Positions 1-8,753 of a DNA stretch of 64,000 bases are shown one piece after another. The position numbers and the translations under genes were made by a program. The notes under the pieces were generated by a model. It was not told the origin of the DNA. It saw only the letters and a program-made list of their open reading frames with translations, and did no database searches. Source of the DNA: Oscillospiraceae bacterium (GTDB lineage: Bacteria > Bacillota > Clostridia > UBA1381 > UBA9506); assembly GCA_015068905.1 (NCBI GenBank), contig SVJQ01000001.1:169104-233103 (forward strand), in the 5' to 3' direction. How positions within the stretch are numbered: position 1 is the first letter of the stretch; the number at the start of each line of letters is the position of its first letter.

Positions 1-1623
1 TCCATCCGCGGGGGTCGCTGTGTGGCTGTGGATGAGGCTGTGGATGACTTTAAAAATGCCTATACCCGCAACGTGATGGAAGCACGAAAAATTGTAGAGG
101 AAGATATGATTTTAAAAAGCGGTGCAACCATTTTATATGAATCCTCCATTTTAGGTGTATATCTTGAAGACAGCACTGTGGTTGGTGTTCGTGCCATCAC
201 GCCTGAGGGCATCAAAAACCTGATGGCGTATACGGTTTTTGACTGCACGGGGGACGCCTATATTGCCCACATGGCAGGGTGCGAGACGGAGTATGGCAGA
301 GAGGTTGACGGATTGGCGCAGCCTTACAGCATGGTTTCATCTGTCTTTAGAGAAGATCATTATTTTGCGACCAACTGCGACTTTGGCCGCGTTGACCAGC
401 GGGATGATAAAAGCCTGTCTGATGCTTTGCTTTTCTCACGTGGATATGAGATGAAAGAGGAAAATAAAGGGGTTTCAAAGCTCATTCACATGCCCCTGAT
501 TGGCATTCGTGAGGGCAGACGGATAGTAGCGGAAGAAATGGTACGCTTATCTGACTTTTTTGCCGGAAAGAAGACGGAAGAACCTGCCTTTTATGCCTAT
601 GCTGATTTAGACAAGCACGGCTGGGATATTGCATTTGACAGCGAGACCCTTTGTGACTGGTTTATCGGGGCAAATCTTGGTGCTTATAATGTGGTGATTC
701 CGATTCCCTTTAAAGCAATTATCCCAAAGAAGGTGGATGGACTTTTGGTGCCCTGTCGTGCGTTGGGCGTTGACCGTGATGTGGCAAGCTGTGCCCGTAT
801 GGTGCCGAATATGCAAAAGCTTGCTGAGGTTGCGGCAGACCTTGCGATGCTTTCTAAAAAGCATAATTGCAAGCTGCGTGAGGTTCCTTACGCCCCCTTA
901 AAAGCGCGTTGGGAAAAAAGCGGCTGTCTGTTAAACCCCTATGTAACCGACTACCGCATTGACGGGGTGGCACAGCCTGAAGATGTGTATTTTAGTGATG
1001 ACCCGAAAGACCTTGCATCAGGGCTTTGCACAAATAAACCCGGTCAGGCAATCTGGTCAGCCAAGCTGATGGGGGATAAGGCAAAAGAGACCCTCGTAGC
1101 CCTGCTTGACTCACCGGATGAAAACACTAGGAAGCACGCGGCGTTTGCCTTGGCTTTGCAGAAAGATGCGTCTGGCGTGCAACTGCTTCGTGCTATGGCA
1201 GAAGAACGAGACGCAATAACCCTGCAGGATTGCCGGAAACATAACCAGCAGCGAGGGGCTATGGCAATTTATTTGTTGGGTAAATTAAGAGATACAGCTT
1301 GTGTGGATACGCTTATTGATATTATCACAAATCCCGATGAGCATAAAAAACAGACCTATGCCGATGGCAGTGCCGGCACCCGTTATGCCATTTCAGATTT
1401 TAACAATGCCTATTTTCAGTTTGTGTCCAATAGCGTTATGGCATTGATTCGCATAGGTGAGGCTCACAGTAGCTCCCGCAGTAAAATCAAGGAGGCGTTT
1501 GATCAGGCGTTTTCAGATGGCACCTATTATAGCCGAATGACAACAAGGCCGCCCAAAAGTAGTGAAGGCGGTATGGTGCTGAATTTAAAAAATGTTGCCC
1601 GACACGGCACGGAAAAGTGGTAA
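1..1623 (+). CDS. FAD-dependent oxidoreductase with C-terminal HEAT-like repeats (5' partial)
   Basis: The reading frame is open from base 1. The GTG at 22 given in the ORF track lacks a ribosome site and sits inside conserved coding sequence, so the true start, with the GxGxxG dinucleotide fold, lies left of the window. The visible part has features of the large FAD-dependent oxidoreductase family (PF12831-like): DCTGDAYIAHMAG, GIREGRRIVAEE, and a late FAD-contact segment VPCRALGVDRDVASCARM. After about residue 350 come short helical repeats (TLVALLDSPDENTRKHAAFALAL; GAMAIYLLGKLRD) resembling HEAT/PBS-lyase repeats, an extension often seen in this family in gut bacteria. Substrate unknown; a role in carbohydrate or cofactor oxidation is inferred from its neighbours. 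A strong hairpin terminator follows directly. Confidence 0.8.
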   Translation, partial: SIRGGRCVAVDEAVDDFKNAYTRNVMEARKIVEEDMILKSGATILYESSILGVYLEDSTVVGVRAITPEGIKNLMAYTVFDCTGDAYIAHMAGCETEYGREVDGLAQPYSMVSSVFREDHYFATNCDFGRVDQRDDKSLSDALLFSRGYEMKEENKGVSKLIHMPLIGIREGRRIVAEEMVRLSDFFAGKKTEEPAFYAYADLDKHGWDIAFDSETLCDWFIGANLGAYNVVIPIPFKAIIPKKVDGLLVPCRALGVDRDVASCARMVPNMQKLAEVAADLAMLSKKHNCKLREVPYAPLKARWEKSGCLLNPYVTDYRIDGVAQPEDVYFSDDPKDLASGLCTNKPGQAIWSAKLMGDKAKETLVALLDSPDENTRKHAAFALALQKDASGVQLLRAMAEERDAITLQDCRKHNQQRGAMAIYLLGKLRDTACVDTLIDIITNPDEHKKQTYADGSAGTRYAISDFNNAYFQFVSNSVMALIRIGEAHSSSRSKIKEAFDQAFSDGTYYSRMTTRPPKSSEGGMVLNLKNVARHGTEKW

Positions 1624-1662
1624 AAAATACGGCAGACACAAATTGTGTCTGCCGTATTTTTA
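1624..1662. terminator. Bidirectional hairpin terminator
   Basis: A near-perfect stem of AATACGGCAGACACA with its complement TGTGTCTGCCGTATT is flanked by A- and T-runs. It separates the oxidoreductase from the convergent AraC gene, whose stop codon overlaps the T-run, so it can serve both strands. Confidence 0.9.
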
Positions 1663-2463
1663 TAGAACAAAGGTTTTTCGATACTCCCGTGGTGAAATAC
1701 CAAACTTTTCTTTGAACCTTCGCGAAAAATAGAATTGGTCACAAAACCCAAATTTTTCGCTGATATCCAGAATTGACATATCACTTTTAATCAAAAGCTG
1801 TTCTGCCTCAAAGAGAATCATATCGTGAATATAGTCGTGAATCGAAATAGAGAGCTCTTTGCGAAAGTGCTTTGTTAAGGTGCTCACAGAAACAAAGGCG
1901 TGCTCTGCAATCAATTCAGAAGTTAGCTGAACGGTAGGGTTATACTTAATATACTGAATGGCACGGGTTACGCAAGGGGACAGGTTCTTACTGGTCAAGT
2001 CCAAATCGTTTTGCTCAGCCACAGACAGAAGAATATTATAAATTTCCTGCCGCACCCGGAGGGACTGAATCAGAGTCGTGTAGTTAATGCCTTCCGTAAA
2101 AAAATCAATTTTATTGTCGTCCAGTGTTGCTATGCAGGGTGTTTTACACTTGCGAAACAGGTCAATGCCATCAACACCGCAAAGCTTGACCTGGAAATAA
2201 ATGTGGTCTAAATGATCCTCACAGCTGTATTCAAATGAGCATCCGGCGGGGAATAAATACCACTTTCCTGCCTCCATAGTGAGTACCTGATTATCCATAA
2301 GCTTGATGTCGGCAGTTCCGCTGACTATATAAAAGAGTCTCGATGCTATAGGATTATAAACTTTCCCTTTCCATGTGGTATCCACATCAGCGCGGCCATA
2401 ATAAAACATGAGCAAATGAACGGGATTCAAATTTTGACAGATGGTAGAGTTAATATGAATCAT
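1660..2463 (-). CDS. AraC-family transcriptional regulator
   Basis: A 267-residue one-component regulator with an N-terminal cupin-like ligand domain (about 10-150; DNQVLTMEAGKWYLFPAG) and a C-terminal double helix-turn-helix of AraC/XylS type (about 165-267; second HTH signature DISEKFGFCDQFYFSRRFKEKFG followed by SPREYRK). I chose the ATG at 2463 over the TTG at 2469 of the ORF track, because the GGAG site sits 8 bases before the ATG and only about 2 before the TTG. It is divergent from the 2583-6786 operon, which it most likely controls in response to a sugar-like effector. The ligand is unknown. Confidence 0.9.
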   Translation of the reverse strand: MIHINSTICQNLNPVHLLMFYYGRADVDTTWKGKVYNPIASRLFYIVSGTADIKLMDNQVLTMEAGKWYLFPAGCSFEYSCEDHLDHIYFQVKLCGVDGIDLFRKCKTPCIATLDDNKIDFFTEGINYTTLIQSLRVRQEIYNILLSVAEQNDLDLTSKNLSPCVTRAIQYIKYNPTVQLTSELIAEHAFVSVSTLTKHFRKELSISIHDYIHDMILFEAEQLLIKSDMSILDISEKFGFCDQFYFSRRFKEKFGISPREYRKTFVL

Positions 2464-2582
2464 ACGCAAATCTCCATATTTTTAATGTATTTTATATTGT
2501 TTTTTTTATATAGGATACGATATTCTTATAGTAACACGAAAAATACTAATTGACAAGACAAATTTTGAAGGGTTGTGAAAAA

Positions 2583-3383
2583 ATGCAGGAGAAAAAATTG
2601 CGTGATTATTTTTGGGTGTGGGGTCATCACACTAACTGTCTGTATGGCGCATACGGTCTTACCAGAGTTAACGATGTATCTCCCGTTGAGGGGGTAGCCT
2701 ATTTAGGCGCAACAAACCTTGTGCTTGATATTATGGATGCGCCAGTTGACAGACGTGAAGAAATCGGCAAGGCAAAAGACATCCCTATGCTTGCCTGGTC
2801 TGTTATGGATGTTGCGGCGCACCCTGAACACATCACAGATTTGATTGCATATAAAAAAGAATTTCCCAACCTGACAAGAGGCATTTTTGACGATTTTCTT
2901 TGCCCTGCCAACACCGAAACCAACTATACAAACTATCCTTTAGAAATGCTGGCACGCTATCGCGAAATGCTCCACGAAGCAGGCCTTGAAATGTGGATGG
3001 TGTTATACACCGAAAATTTCCGCGTGATTGATAAAGAAACCATTCAGGCATACGTCAATGAGTTTGACGGCGTTTCCCTTTGGTTCTGGAACGAAAAGGA
3101 AGTGACTGACGGCTATGATGAATATGTTAAGACCTTCTTTGAAATGACAGAGGGCAAAAAACGTATGATTGGCTGCTATCTCTATGACTTTGGTACAGAG
3201 GTTGAAGCAACCGGTGAGGCGGTCGTATATCAGCTTGAAAAAGAGCGCGAAATGATTAAACAGGGCCTGATTGAGGGTGTTGTTCTGCACACGAACGCAG
3301 TCATTATGCAAGACCCCTTTGAGGCGGTTGAAGCCGGCAAAAAGTGGATGGACGAAAACGGCGACGAAATCATTACAAGATAA
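2583..3383 (+). CDS. Uncharacterised protein, first of two tandem WVWGH-TN paralogues
   Basis: I do not recognise a named family. The ORF track starts at TTG 2550, but ATG 2583 gives 266 residues, exactly the length of the next gene, and aligns the two N-termini (YFWVWGHHTN against NVWVWGHPTN). The paralogues also share SPVEGV.Y near residue 35, FDDF, AGLEMW.VLYT, EFDGVSLWFW, a KKRM.GCY block, and a C-terminal GLFIHTN-like segment. The alternation of beta-like strands ending in charged residues suggests a (beta/alpha)8 barrel resembling sugar-processing enzymes. No signal peptide, so cytoplasmic. It leads an operon with a phosphotriesterase-like hydrolase and an arabinose-isomerase-like protein, so a role in unusual sugar metabolism is inferred, not shown. 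Confidence 0.8.
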   Translation: MQEKKLRDYFWVWGHHTNCLYGAYGLTRVNDVSPVEGVAYLGATNLVLDIMDAPVDRREEIGKAKDIPMLAWSVMDVAAHPEHITDLIAYKKEFPNLTRGIFDDFLCPANTETNYTNYPLEMLARYREMLHEAGLEMWMVLYTENFRVIDKETIQAYVNEFDGVSLWFWNEKEVTDGYDEYVKTFFEMTEGKKRMIGCYLYDFGTEVEATGEAVVYQLEKEREMIKQGLIEGVVLHTNAVIMQDPFEAVEAGKKWMDENGDEIITR

Positions 3384-3395
3384 GGAGAGATATAT

Positions 3396-4196
3396 ATGAA
3401 AAAATTTAATGATAACGTTTGGGTATGGGGTCATCCCACAAACAGCATGCAGAGCTGGTTTAACAGAGGTGTTTCAACGGTTTCTCCCGTTGAGGGCGTC
3501 AGTTATATGAACGCATCCTGCCTGATGTATAACAACTTAGGCGACAATAAGTTTGATATGAACTTAGAAAGCGAACTGGCAAAAGACCTTAAAAAGGTTG
3601 GCTGGTGTATTGATGAGGGCGCAACCAATCCGCCAAACATTACCGCAATCTGTAATAAGGCTAAAGAGTACCCCAATATCAAAATGGGTATGTTTGATGA
3701 CTTTTTCTCCCTGACTAACAGAGAAAATAACTTTATCAATTATACACCCCAACTGATGGCGGCTATCCGTGAGGAACTCCACGCAGCAGGTCTTGAAATG
3801 TGGGTGGTTCTTTACACAAGAGATATGCGCCTTGTTCCTATGGAAACCATTCGTTCTTTCTTAAAAGAGTTTGACGGTGTTTCTCTCTGGTTCTGGGATG
3901 AAAGCGAAATTTTAAATGACTATGATAAATATGTTAAAATCTTTATGGAAGAGACAAAGAATCAGAAGAGAATGATGGGCTGCTATGTGTATAACTTCGG
4001 TGAAGGCAAGCCTGCAACTGTCAAGGCCATCATTCACCAACTCGAAAAAGCTAAGGAAATGATGATTAAGGGTAACGTTGAAGGCTTGTTTATCCACACC
4101 AATCCCTGCTTTGGCTTAAAGGATGAGCCTTTTGAGGCTGTTGACGCCTGTCAGGCATGGATGCGCGAACACGGCGATGATGTGATTTCTGAGTAA
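3396..4196 (+). CDS. Uncharacterised protein, second WVWGH-TN paralogue
   Basis: A 266-residue protein, equal in length to its upstream neighbour and clearly homologous along its whole length. Shared blocks include VWVWGHPTNS, VSPVEGVSYM, MFDDFFSLTN, AGLEMWVVLYTRDMR, EFDGVSLWFWDESEI and GLFIHTNPCFG. The Asp pair of FDDF and the Glu of WFWDE are conserved acidic positions at predicted strand ends and could be catalytic; this is inference. An AAGGAGAG ribosome site precedes the ATG, 12 bases after the preceding stop. Keeping both copies side by side suggests either two related substrates or a heterodimer. No family name can be assigned from memory. Confidence 0.8.
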   Translation: MKKFNDNVWVWGHPTNSMQSWFNRGVSTVSPVEGVSYMNASCLMYNNLGDNKFDMNLESELAKDLKKVGWCIDEGATNPPNITAICNKAKEYPNIKMGMFDDFFSLTNRENNFINYTPQLMAAIREELHAAGLEMWVVLYTRDMRLVPMETIRSFLKEFDGVSLWFWDESEILNDYDKYVKIFMEETKNQKRMMGCYVYNFGEGKPATVKAIIHQLEKAKEMMIKGNVEGLFIHTNPCFGLKDEPFEAVDACQAWMREHGDDVISE

Positions 4197-4213
4197 GAAA
4201 GAGGGGCTTTTTT

Positions 4214-5257
4214 ATGATGATTGAAACGGTTTTAGGACCGATAGAATCTGACAAACTGGGCGTGATTGCGCCCCACGAACATTTTTTTATTGACACCACC
4301 TTTGAAGCGCAGACACCGGATACAGAAGAAGAGCTGGAGCTGTTCAATTCCCCGGTGAATATTCATAACATTGACGTTCTGCGCCGCAATCCCTTTTTAG
4401 TGCGGGATAATATGGTGCTTGAGGATTTAGACACCATTGTGTATGAGGTGAACCGCTTTAAAAAAGCGGGTGGTAACACCATCGTTGACTTGACAAACAT
4501 CGGTATCAAGCGGGATTTAGCAAAAATCCGTGAGGTCAGCCGCCGGACGGGTGTCAATGTCATTGCCGGCTGTGGACTTTATACCGGTCTCACCATTCCC
4601 GAGCCCTACAGCAAGATGAATGAGGATGAGCTTGCCTGCTGGATGATTGATGAAATTAAAAACGGTGACCCCGAAACCGGCATTAAGCCCGGTGTGATTG
4701 GCGAAATAGGCACCAGCGAAACGGTTGAGCCCTTAGAGGCAACATCCCTTCGTGCGGCGGCTTATGCGAACCTTGAAACAGGTCTGCCCATTTACATTCA
4801 TACTTATCCGTGGTCGAGAGCATCCTTAGATGCTATTGACATTTTGGTTCGCGAGGGCGTGAAACCGGAACAGATTTGCATTTGCCACTTAGATGTTGCG
4901 TTTGACCACGAGTATCTATCCTTGGTGTTTGATACCGGGGCGTATGCTATGTTTGATAACTTCGGCAAGGAATATTACTTCCCCAAAACAGAGGCGGTGT
5001 TCTCCGGCGGACCTTTTGAAACGGATTTAGACCGTGTGCGGATGATTATCCGCATAGTGAAAGAGGGGCACGCAGACCGCCTGATGCTGGCAACAGATGT
5101 GTGCTTAAAATCTCTTTTGCACAGCTTTGGCGGCTGGAGCTATGACCACATTTTCACCAACATTGCAATGATGATGGAGAATGAGGGCATTGCAAAGGAA
5201 GATATTGATACAATTTTAATGAAAAATCCCTTAGAATTTATTTGTTCGCGCAGATAA
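4214..5257 (+). CDS. Phosphotriesterase-family metal-dependent hydrolase
   Basis: A 347-residue amidohydrolase-superfamily protein of the phosphotriesterase/PHP-like type. The N-terminal metal-binding HxH is PHEHFF (His21 and His23). TNIGIKRD and VIAGCGLYTG follow, then the bridging-ligand region GVIGEIGTSE, where Glu replaces the carboxylated Lys of classical phosphotriesterases, as in E. coli Php. Further ligands are IYIHTYPW, ICHLDVAFDHEY and the late LATDVC Asp. Members act on lactones, esters or phosphoesters; the substrate here is unknown. Its place between two unknown barrels and an aldose-isomerase-like enzyme suggests it opens a lactone or ester of a sugar. Seventeen bases separate it from the preceding gene, in the same operon. 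Confidence 0.88.
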   Translation: MMIETVLGPIESDKLGVIAPHEHFFIDTTFEAQTPDTEEELELFNSPVNIHNIDVLRRNPFLVRDNMVLEDLDTIVYEVNRFKKAGGNTIVDLTNIGIKRDLAKIREVSRRTGVNVIAGCGLYTGLTIPEPYSKMNEDELACWMIDEIKNGDPETGIKPGVIGEIGTSETVEPLEATSLRAAAYANLETGLPIYIHTYPWSRASLDAIDILVREGVKPEQICICHLDVAFDHEYLSLVFDTGAYAMFDNFGKEYYFPKTEAVFSGGPFETDLDRVRMIIRIVKEGHADRLMLATDVCLKSLLHSFGGWSYDHIFTNIAMMMENEGIAKEDIDTILMKNPLEFICSRR

Positions 5258-5283
5258 AAGGCAAATGATAGGAGGAAAAAACA

Positions 5284-6786
5284 ATGAATAATGATTTTGT
5301 AAAATCTTTTGAAATCGCCGGCGATGAAGGCTTTGGCGATATTGTTTCTAAAGACAGAAAGGCATCCCGAGGGAGGCTTAAGGTGGGTCTTTTGCCCCTT
5401 TCTTGGTTTGAGTGGTGGCCTATGTTCCCTGAAAGCGGTATGAGAGAAAACATTTTGTCTGACTGCGACCGCTTTATTAAGATTATGGAAGAAAAATTCG
5501 GCGATACCTATGAACTTGTGTATCCGGATTATTATGTTGACACCTTGGATAAAGCCTTTGATGCAGGTGAGCTTTTCAAAAAAGCCGGTGTTGACATGGT
5601 GATTATTGATGAGGCTACCTATGTGACCGACTATTTTCCCATTCAGGTGGTTGACGCCCTGCCTGAGGTGCCTTTGGTGCTGTTTGTTACCCAGGCAACA
5701 GACAACCTTTGGGATACGATGGTGAATACCGATGTGATTCGTTACGAAGGCCTTGTCAGCATCATTCAGCTTGCCGGTGCCTTTTCTAAAATGGGCAGAG
5801 CCTATAAGGCTGTTGTGGGCTCTTTAGAAGATGAAGAGGCTTTTTCTGAGCTTGGTTCTCATATGAAGGCCCTGCAGTTGATTCGTGACCTTAAGTATAT
5901 GGATATCGGCTTTGTGGGTCACACCTTCCGCGGTATGTATGACATTGAGGTGGATAAAACCAAAATCAAGGGCGTGTTTGGCCCTAACGTTTTGTACATA
6001 GACGTAACCCACCTGTTAGACATCTGGAATGCTTTAACGGAAGATGAAATTACCGACTTTGTAAATGAACTGAAGAAGGAGCTTCCCTACAATGATGATG
6101 CAGTTGACCCTGAGGATGTGAGAAAGTCTGCCTCTGTCGGCCTTGCCGTTAAGAAAATGATTAAGCGCTTTGGCATTGACGGTTTAACTCTCCTCGGCCA
6201 GCATCACGTTGAGGTGGCAACCCGGGCTTCTGCTGACCTTTCCTTCTTCTGTGCTGAAGGTGACGGCTGTATGACCAGCCACGAGGGCGACCTTGCAAAC
6301 CTTGTTATGAAATACATTCTGTATAAATTGACAGGCGAACTGCCGGTGTTCTTAGAGTGGTCTGCTTATGATATTAAGAGTGACACCATGCTGCTGACAC
6401 ACCACGGCGTTGTTGACCCGAAAGTGCATGCGGCGGATCAGAAGGCTTGCCGCATCACCCCGTCGCCGGAGAAGTGGGACTTTACCGGTAAAGGTATGTC
6501 CGTAGAATATTGCTCTAAAGCCGGCAAGGTAACTCTTGCGTGCCTGATTGATGCAAAAGATGGCTGGAAGCTGCTGCTCTCTGGCGGTGAATGCATTGAA
6601 ATGCCTCAATGCCCCAGTTTTGCACCACAGTTCCACTTTAAGCACGAAAGTCTTTCCATTAAAAACTATATCAAGCAGATTGTAGAAGAGGGCGTTGCCC
6701 ATCATGTTTGCCTGGTTTATGGCGACCATCGCGATGACCTTAAGATGTATGCGGATTATACCGGTATTTCAGTTGTTGAGATTTAA
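5284..6786 (+). CDS. L-arabinose/L-fucose isomerase-family protein
   Basis: A 500-residue protein, the usual size of L-arabinose isomerase. The fold is suggested by VGLLPLSWFEWWPMFPESG near residue 38, a VPLVLFVTQ strand, the GFVGHTFRGMYDIEVD block and FGPNVLYIDVTHL. The metal-site region contains CAEGDGCMTSHEGDL and LLTHHGVVD. The C-terminus (GVAHHVCLVYGDHRDDLKMYADYTGISVVEI) resembles the His-containing end of AraA. The active-site segments are divergent, so it may isomerise another aldose or modified sugar; I would not call it AraA. AGGAGG precedes the ATG. It is the last gene of the operon, followed by a hairpin terminator. Confidence 0.82.
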   Translation: MNNDFVKSFEIAGDEGFGDIVSKDRKASRGRLKVGLLPLSWFEWWPMFPESGMRENILSDCDRFIKIMEEKFGDTYELVYPDYYVDTLDKAFDAGELFKKAGVDMVIIDEATYVTDYFPIQVVDALPEVPLVLFVTQATDNLWDTMVNTDVIRYEGLVSIIQLAGAFSKMGRAYKAVVGSLEDEEAFSELGSHMKALQLIRDLKYMDIGFVGHTFRGMYDIEVDKTKIKGVFGPNVLYIDVTHLLDIWNALTEDEITDFVNELKKELPYNDDAVDPEDVRKSASVGLAVKKMIKRFGIDGLTLLGQHHVEVATRASADLSFFCAEGDGCMTSHEGDLANLVMKYILYKLTGELPVFLEWSAYDIKSDTMLLTHHGVVDPKVHAADQKACRITPSPEKWDFTGKGMSVEYCSKAGKVTLACLIDAKDGWKLLLSGGECIEMPQCPSFAPQFHFKHESLSIKNYIKQIVEEGVAHHVCLVYGDHRDDLKMYADYTGISVVEI

Positions 6787-6788
6787 TT

Positions 6789-6821
6789 TTAAAAGGCATA
6801 CCAAAGGGTATGCCTTTTTTT
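6789..6821 (+). terminator. Rho-independent terminator of the 2583-6786 operon
   Basis: Stem AAAAGGCATACC, loop AAA, then GGGTATGCC followed by a run of seven or more T. It ends the isomerase operon just before the promoter of the HAD gene. Confidence 0.92.
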
Positions 6822-6825
6822 ATGC

Positions 6826-6854
6826 TTGCTTTTTCTGCTGCTTGGTGGTACAAT
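6826..6854 (+). promoter_or_regulatory. Sigma-A promoter for the HAD phosphatase
   Basis: TTGCTT (6826-6831), a 17-base spacer, then TACAAT (6849-6854). The predicted transcription start is about 20 bases before the GTG start codon. This rules out the TTG at 6826 (the ORF-track start), which lies inside the -35 box. Confidence 0.75.
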
Positions 6855-6882
6855 AAGGGAAAGCTTGCAGGAGGGTTGCAAT

Positions 6883-7674
6883 GTGAATATACTGAAACAG
6901 AAAAAACTGTATCTTTTGGATATGGACGGCACAATTTATCTGGATAATGATTTATTTGACGGTGTGCTTGATTTTTTGGCGCACATCAAAAATATTGGCG
7001 GCAGGTATATGTTTTTAACCAACAATTCATCTAAAAGCGTGAATAAATATATTGAAAAGCTGGCATCCCTGGGGATAGAATCCACCAAGGAGGACTTTTT
7101 GACATCAACCGATGCCACAATTTTGTATTTAAAGGATAAACCTTATAAAAAAATCTATGCCCTAGGAACCACCTCGTTTAAGGAGCAGCTTCGGGATGCA
7201 GGGTACCCCATTACCGATACACTTGAGGATGGCATTGACTGCCTATGCATGGGCTTTGATACAGAGCTTAACTTTCAAAAGCTGGAGGATGCCTGCATTT
7301 TACTGGGGCGTGGGGTAGACTACATTGCCACAAACCCCGATTGGGTTTGCCCCACCTGGTATGGCTATGTGCCTGACTGCGGCTCTGTGAGTCAAATGCT
7401 TTATAATGCCACCAAACGGAAGCCGAAATTTATCGGTAAGCCAGAGCCGGATATGGCGCTTCTTGCCATAGCGGCAAGCGGCTTTAAAAAAGAGGAAGCG
7501 GTGTTGATTGGTGACAGACTATATACTGACATTGCCTGCGGTGTAAACGCCGGTATCAGTACAATTTTTGTGCTAAGCGGCGAGGGAACCATGGCGGATG
7601 TAGAAAAGAGCGAACAAAAGCCTGAGTTCATTTTTGAGAACATTCAGGCGGTGTATAAAGAAATATCAGAATAA
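6883..7674 (+). CDS. NagD-type HAD-superfamily sugar phosphatase
   Basis: A 263-residue HAD hydrolase of subclass IIA. Motif I is LLDMDGTIYLD (nucleophile Asp13, Asp15), motif II is FLTNNSS, the motif III lysine is in IGKPEPDM, and motif IV is LIGDRLYTDI. The C2-type cap lies between motifs II and III. Family members dephosphorylate sugar phosphates, nucleotides or phosphoglycolate. The start is GTG 6883, since AGGAGGG at 6869-6875 is correctly spaced from it and the ORF-track TTG lies within the promoter. Single-gene unit with its own promoter and terminator; a housekeeping or detoxifying role next to sugar pathways is inferred. Confidence 0.9.
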   Translation: MNILKQKKLYLLDMDGTIYLDNDLFDGVLDFLAHIKNIGGRYMFLTNNSSKSVNKYIEKLASLGIESTKEDFLTSTDATILYLKDKPYKKIYALGTTSFKEQLRDAGYPITDTLEDGIDCLCMGFDTELNFQKLEDACILLGRGVDYIATNPDWVCPTWYGYVPDCGSVSQMLYNATKRKPKFIGKPEPDMALLAIAASGFKKEEAVLIGDRLYTDIACGVNAGISTIFVLSGEGTMADVEKSEQKPEFIFENIQAVYKEISE

Positions 7675-7689
7675 GATGCAACAGACAAC

Positions 7690-7731
7690 AAGAGGGTGTG
7701 ACATAAAAAGTGTCACACCCTCTTGCTGTCT
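7690..7731. terminator. Bidirectional hairpin terminator
   Basis: A 13-bp perfect stem, AGAGGGTGTGACA with TGTCACACCCTCT, around a TAAAAAG loop. It lies between the convergent HAD gene and AraC gene and can terminate both. Confidence 0.85.
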
Positions 7732-7751
7732 TTATATAAGAGCGGAAAATA

Positions 7752-8597
7752 TCAGGCGTTATTTATCTTGGCGGCTTCGGTACGATCACGATATTCTGTG
7801 GGGGTTTTACCCATATATTTTTTAAACATTTTCATAAAGTGAATGTTGTCTGCAAAGCCGACGGAATAGGCAATTTCCTTTACGCCAAGTGTTGTGGTTT
7901 CCAGCAGCCTGCCGGCTTCATTGATACGGACTTTAATCAGGTAGTTTTTAACGGAACAGTCATTTGCTTCTTTAAAAATCCGGCACAGGTAAGAATGGCT
8001 GATGTTAAAATGCTTACAGATTTCAGCGATGGAAAGGTCAACCTTGTGATAACTGTATTTGATATATTCCGTAACGGCATCGGCAAGGTCTGCATTTTTC
8101 ACTTCATAGTCACGGGTGTTATAGTCCAAAATTTTATAAAAAGCTGCTAAAACATCATAATATCCGACCGGCGTTTTCTTTAGTGCTTTTGTAAATAAAT
8201 GTTCTAACAGCATTAAAACATTATTAAAGCTTTTACACTTTTTGACCGGATTTTCCAGAGAAAAACCCAATAATTTTCCGTAAAACGATGCTTTTTCTCC
8301 GGTAAAATCGAACCACGCATATTTCCATGGCTTTTCTTCATCCGGGTAGTAACAGCAATCCACATTTTGTGGAAGAAAAAACATATCCCCCTGAGATAAT
8401 TTATATGTGTTGTTGTTAACTTTTAAATATCCGCATCCATCTAAAATGATATGAAGTGCAGAATATGGCAGCACTCTGAAAAGCTTGTAAGGGGTGACAT
8501 ATTCGAAGTTATCGTAGCAGAGTTCAAGGATTAAGTGGTCTTTAGCCTTGTGTTCATAAAACGTAATCCATATGCGGTTTTCATCCGTAAAATTCAT
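7752..8597 (-). CDS. AraC-family transcriptional regulator
   Basis: A 281-residue regulator: N-terminal AraC-binding cupin (residues about 20-150; LHIILDGCGYLKVNNNTYKLSQGDMFFLP) and C-terminal two-HTH domain (about 180-275; CKHFNISHSYLCRIFKEAN, then VKEIAYSVGFADNIHFMKMFKKYMGKTPTEYR). The ATG at 8597, not the ORF-track start 8687, is right: AGGTGA lies 7 bases upstream and a consensus promoter (8616-8644) would place transcription just before that site. It probably controls a sugar gene set; the nearest divergent target is not obvious because another AraC gene lies upstream in the same direction. Confidence 0.9.
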   Translation of the reverse strand: MNFTDENRIWITFYEHKAKDHLILELCYDNFEYVTPYKLFRVLPYSALHIILDGCGYLKVNNNTYKLSQGDMFFLPQNVDCCYYPDEEKPWKYAWFDFTGEKASFYGKLLGFSLENPVKKCKSFNNVLMLLEHLFTKALKKTPVGYYDVLAAFYKILDYNTRDYEVKNADLADAVTEYIKYSYHKVDLSIAEICKHFNISHSYLCRIFKEANDCSVKNYLIKVRINEAGRLLETTTLGVKEIAYSVGFADNIHFMKMFKKYMGKTPTEYRDRTEAAKINNA

Positions 8598-8615
8598 ATA
8601 AGTCACCTCAACTTT

Positions 8616-8644
8616 ATTATACAAAGGTGGCAACTGGCTGTCAA
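8616..8644 (-). promoter_or_regulatory. Consensus sigma-A promoter of the 7752-8597 regulator
   Basis: On the minus strand: TTGACA, 17 bases, TATAAT. Both hexamers match consensus exactly. The expected start site falls at about 8609, giving an untranslated leader of only about 12 bases that is mostly the ribosome site. Confidence 0.85.
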
Positions 8645-8753
8645 GGAATTGTGTAAAAAAACACAGTAATCCGGTAAAAAACTTCATTTACCTTTTCCTT
8701 ATATAATGATATGATACACTTAAGGATAAGTTTATCTAGTTATTTACAAATCC

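Noticed and set aside
2550-2582. TTG start for the first WVWGH-TN protein
   Set aside because: It adds 11 residues absent from the equal-length paralogue; ATG 2583 aligns both proteins.
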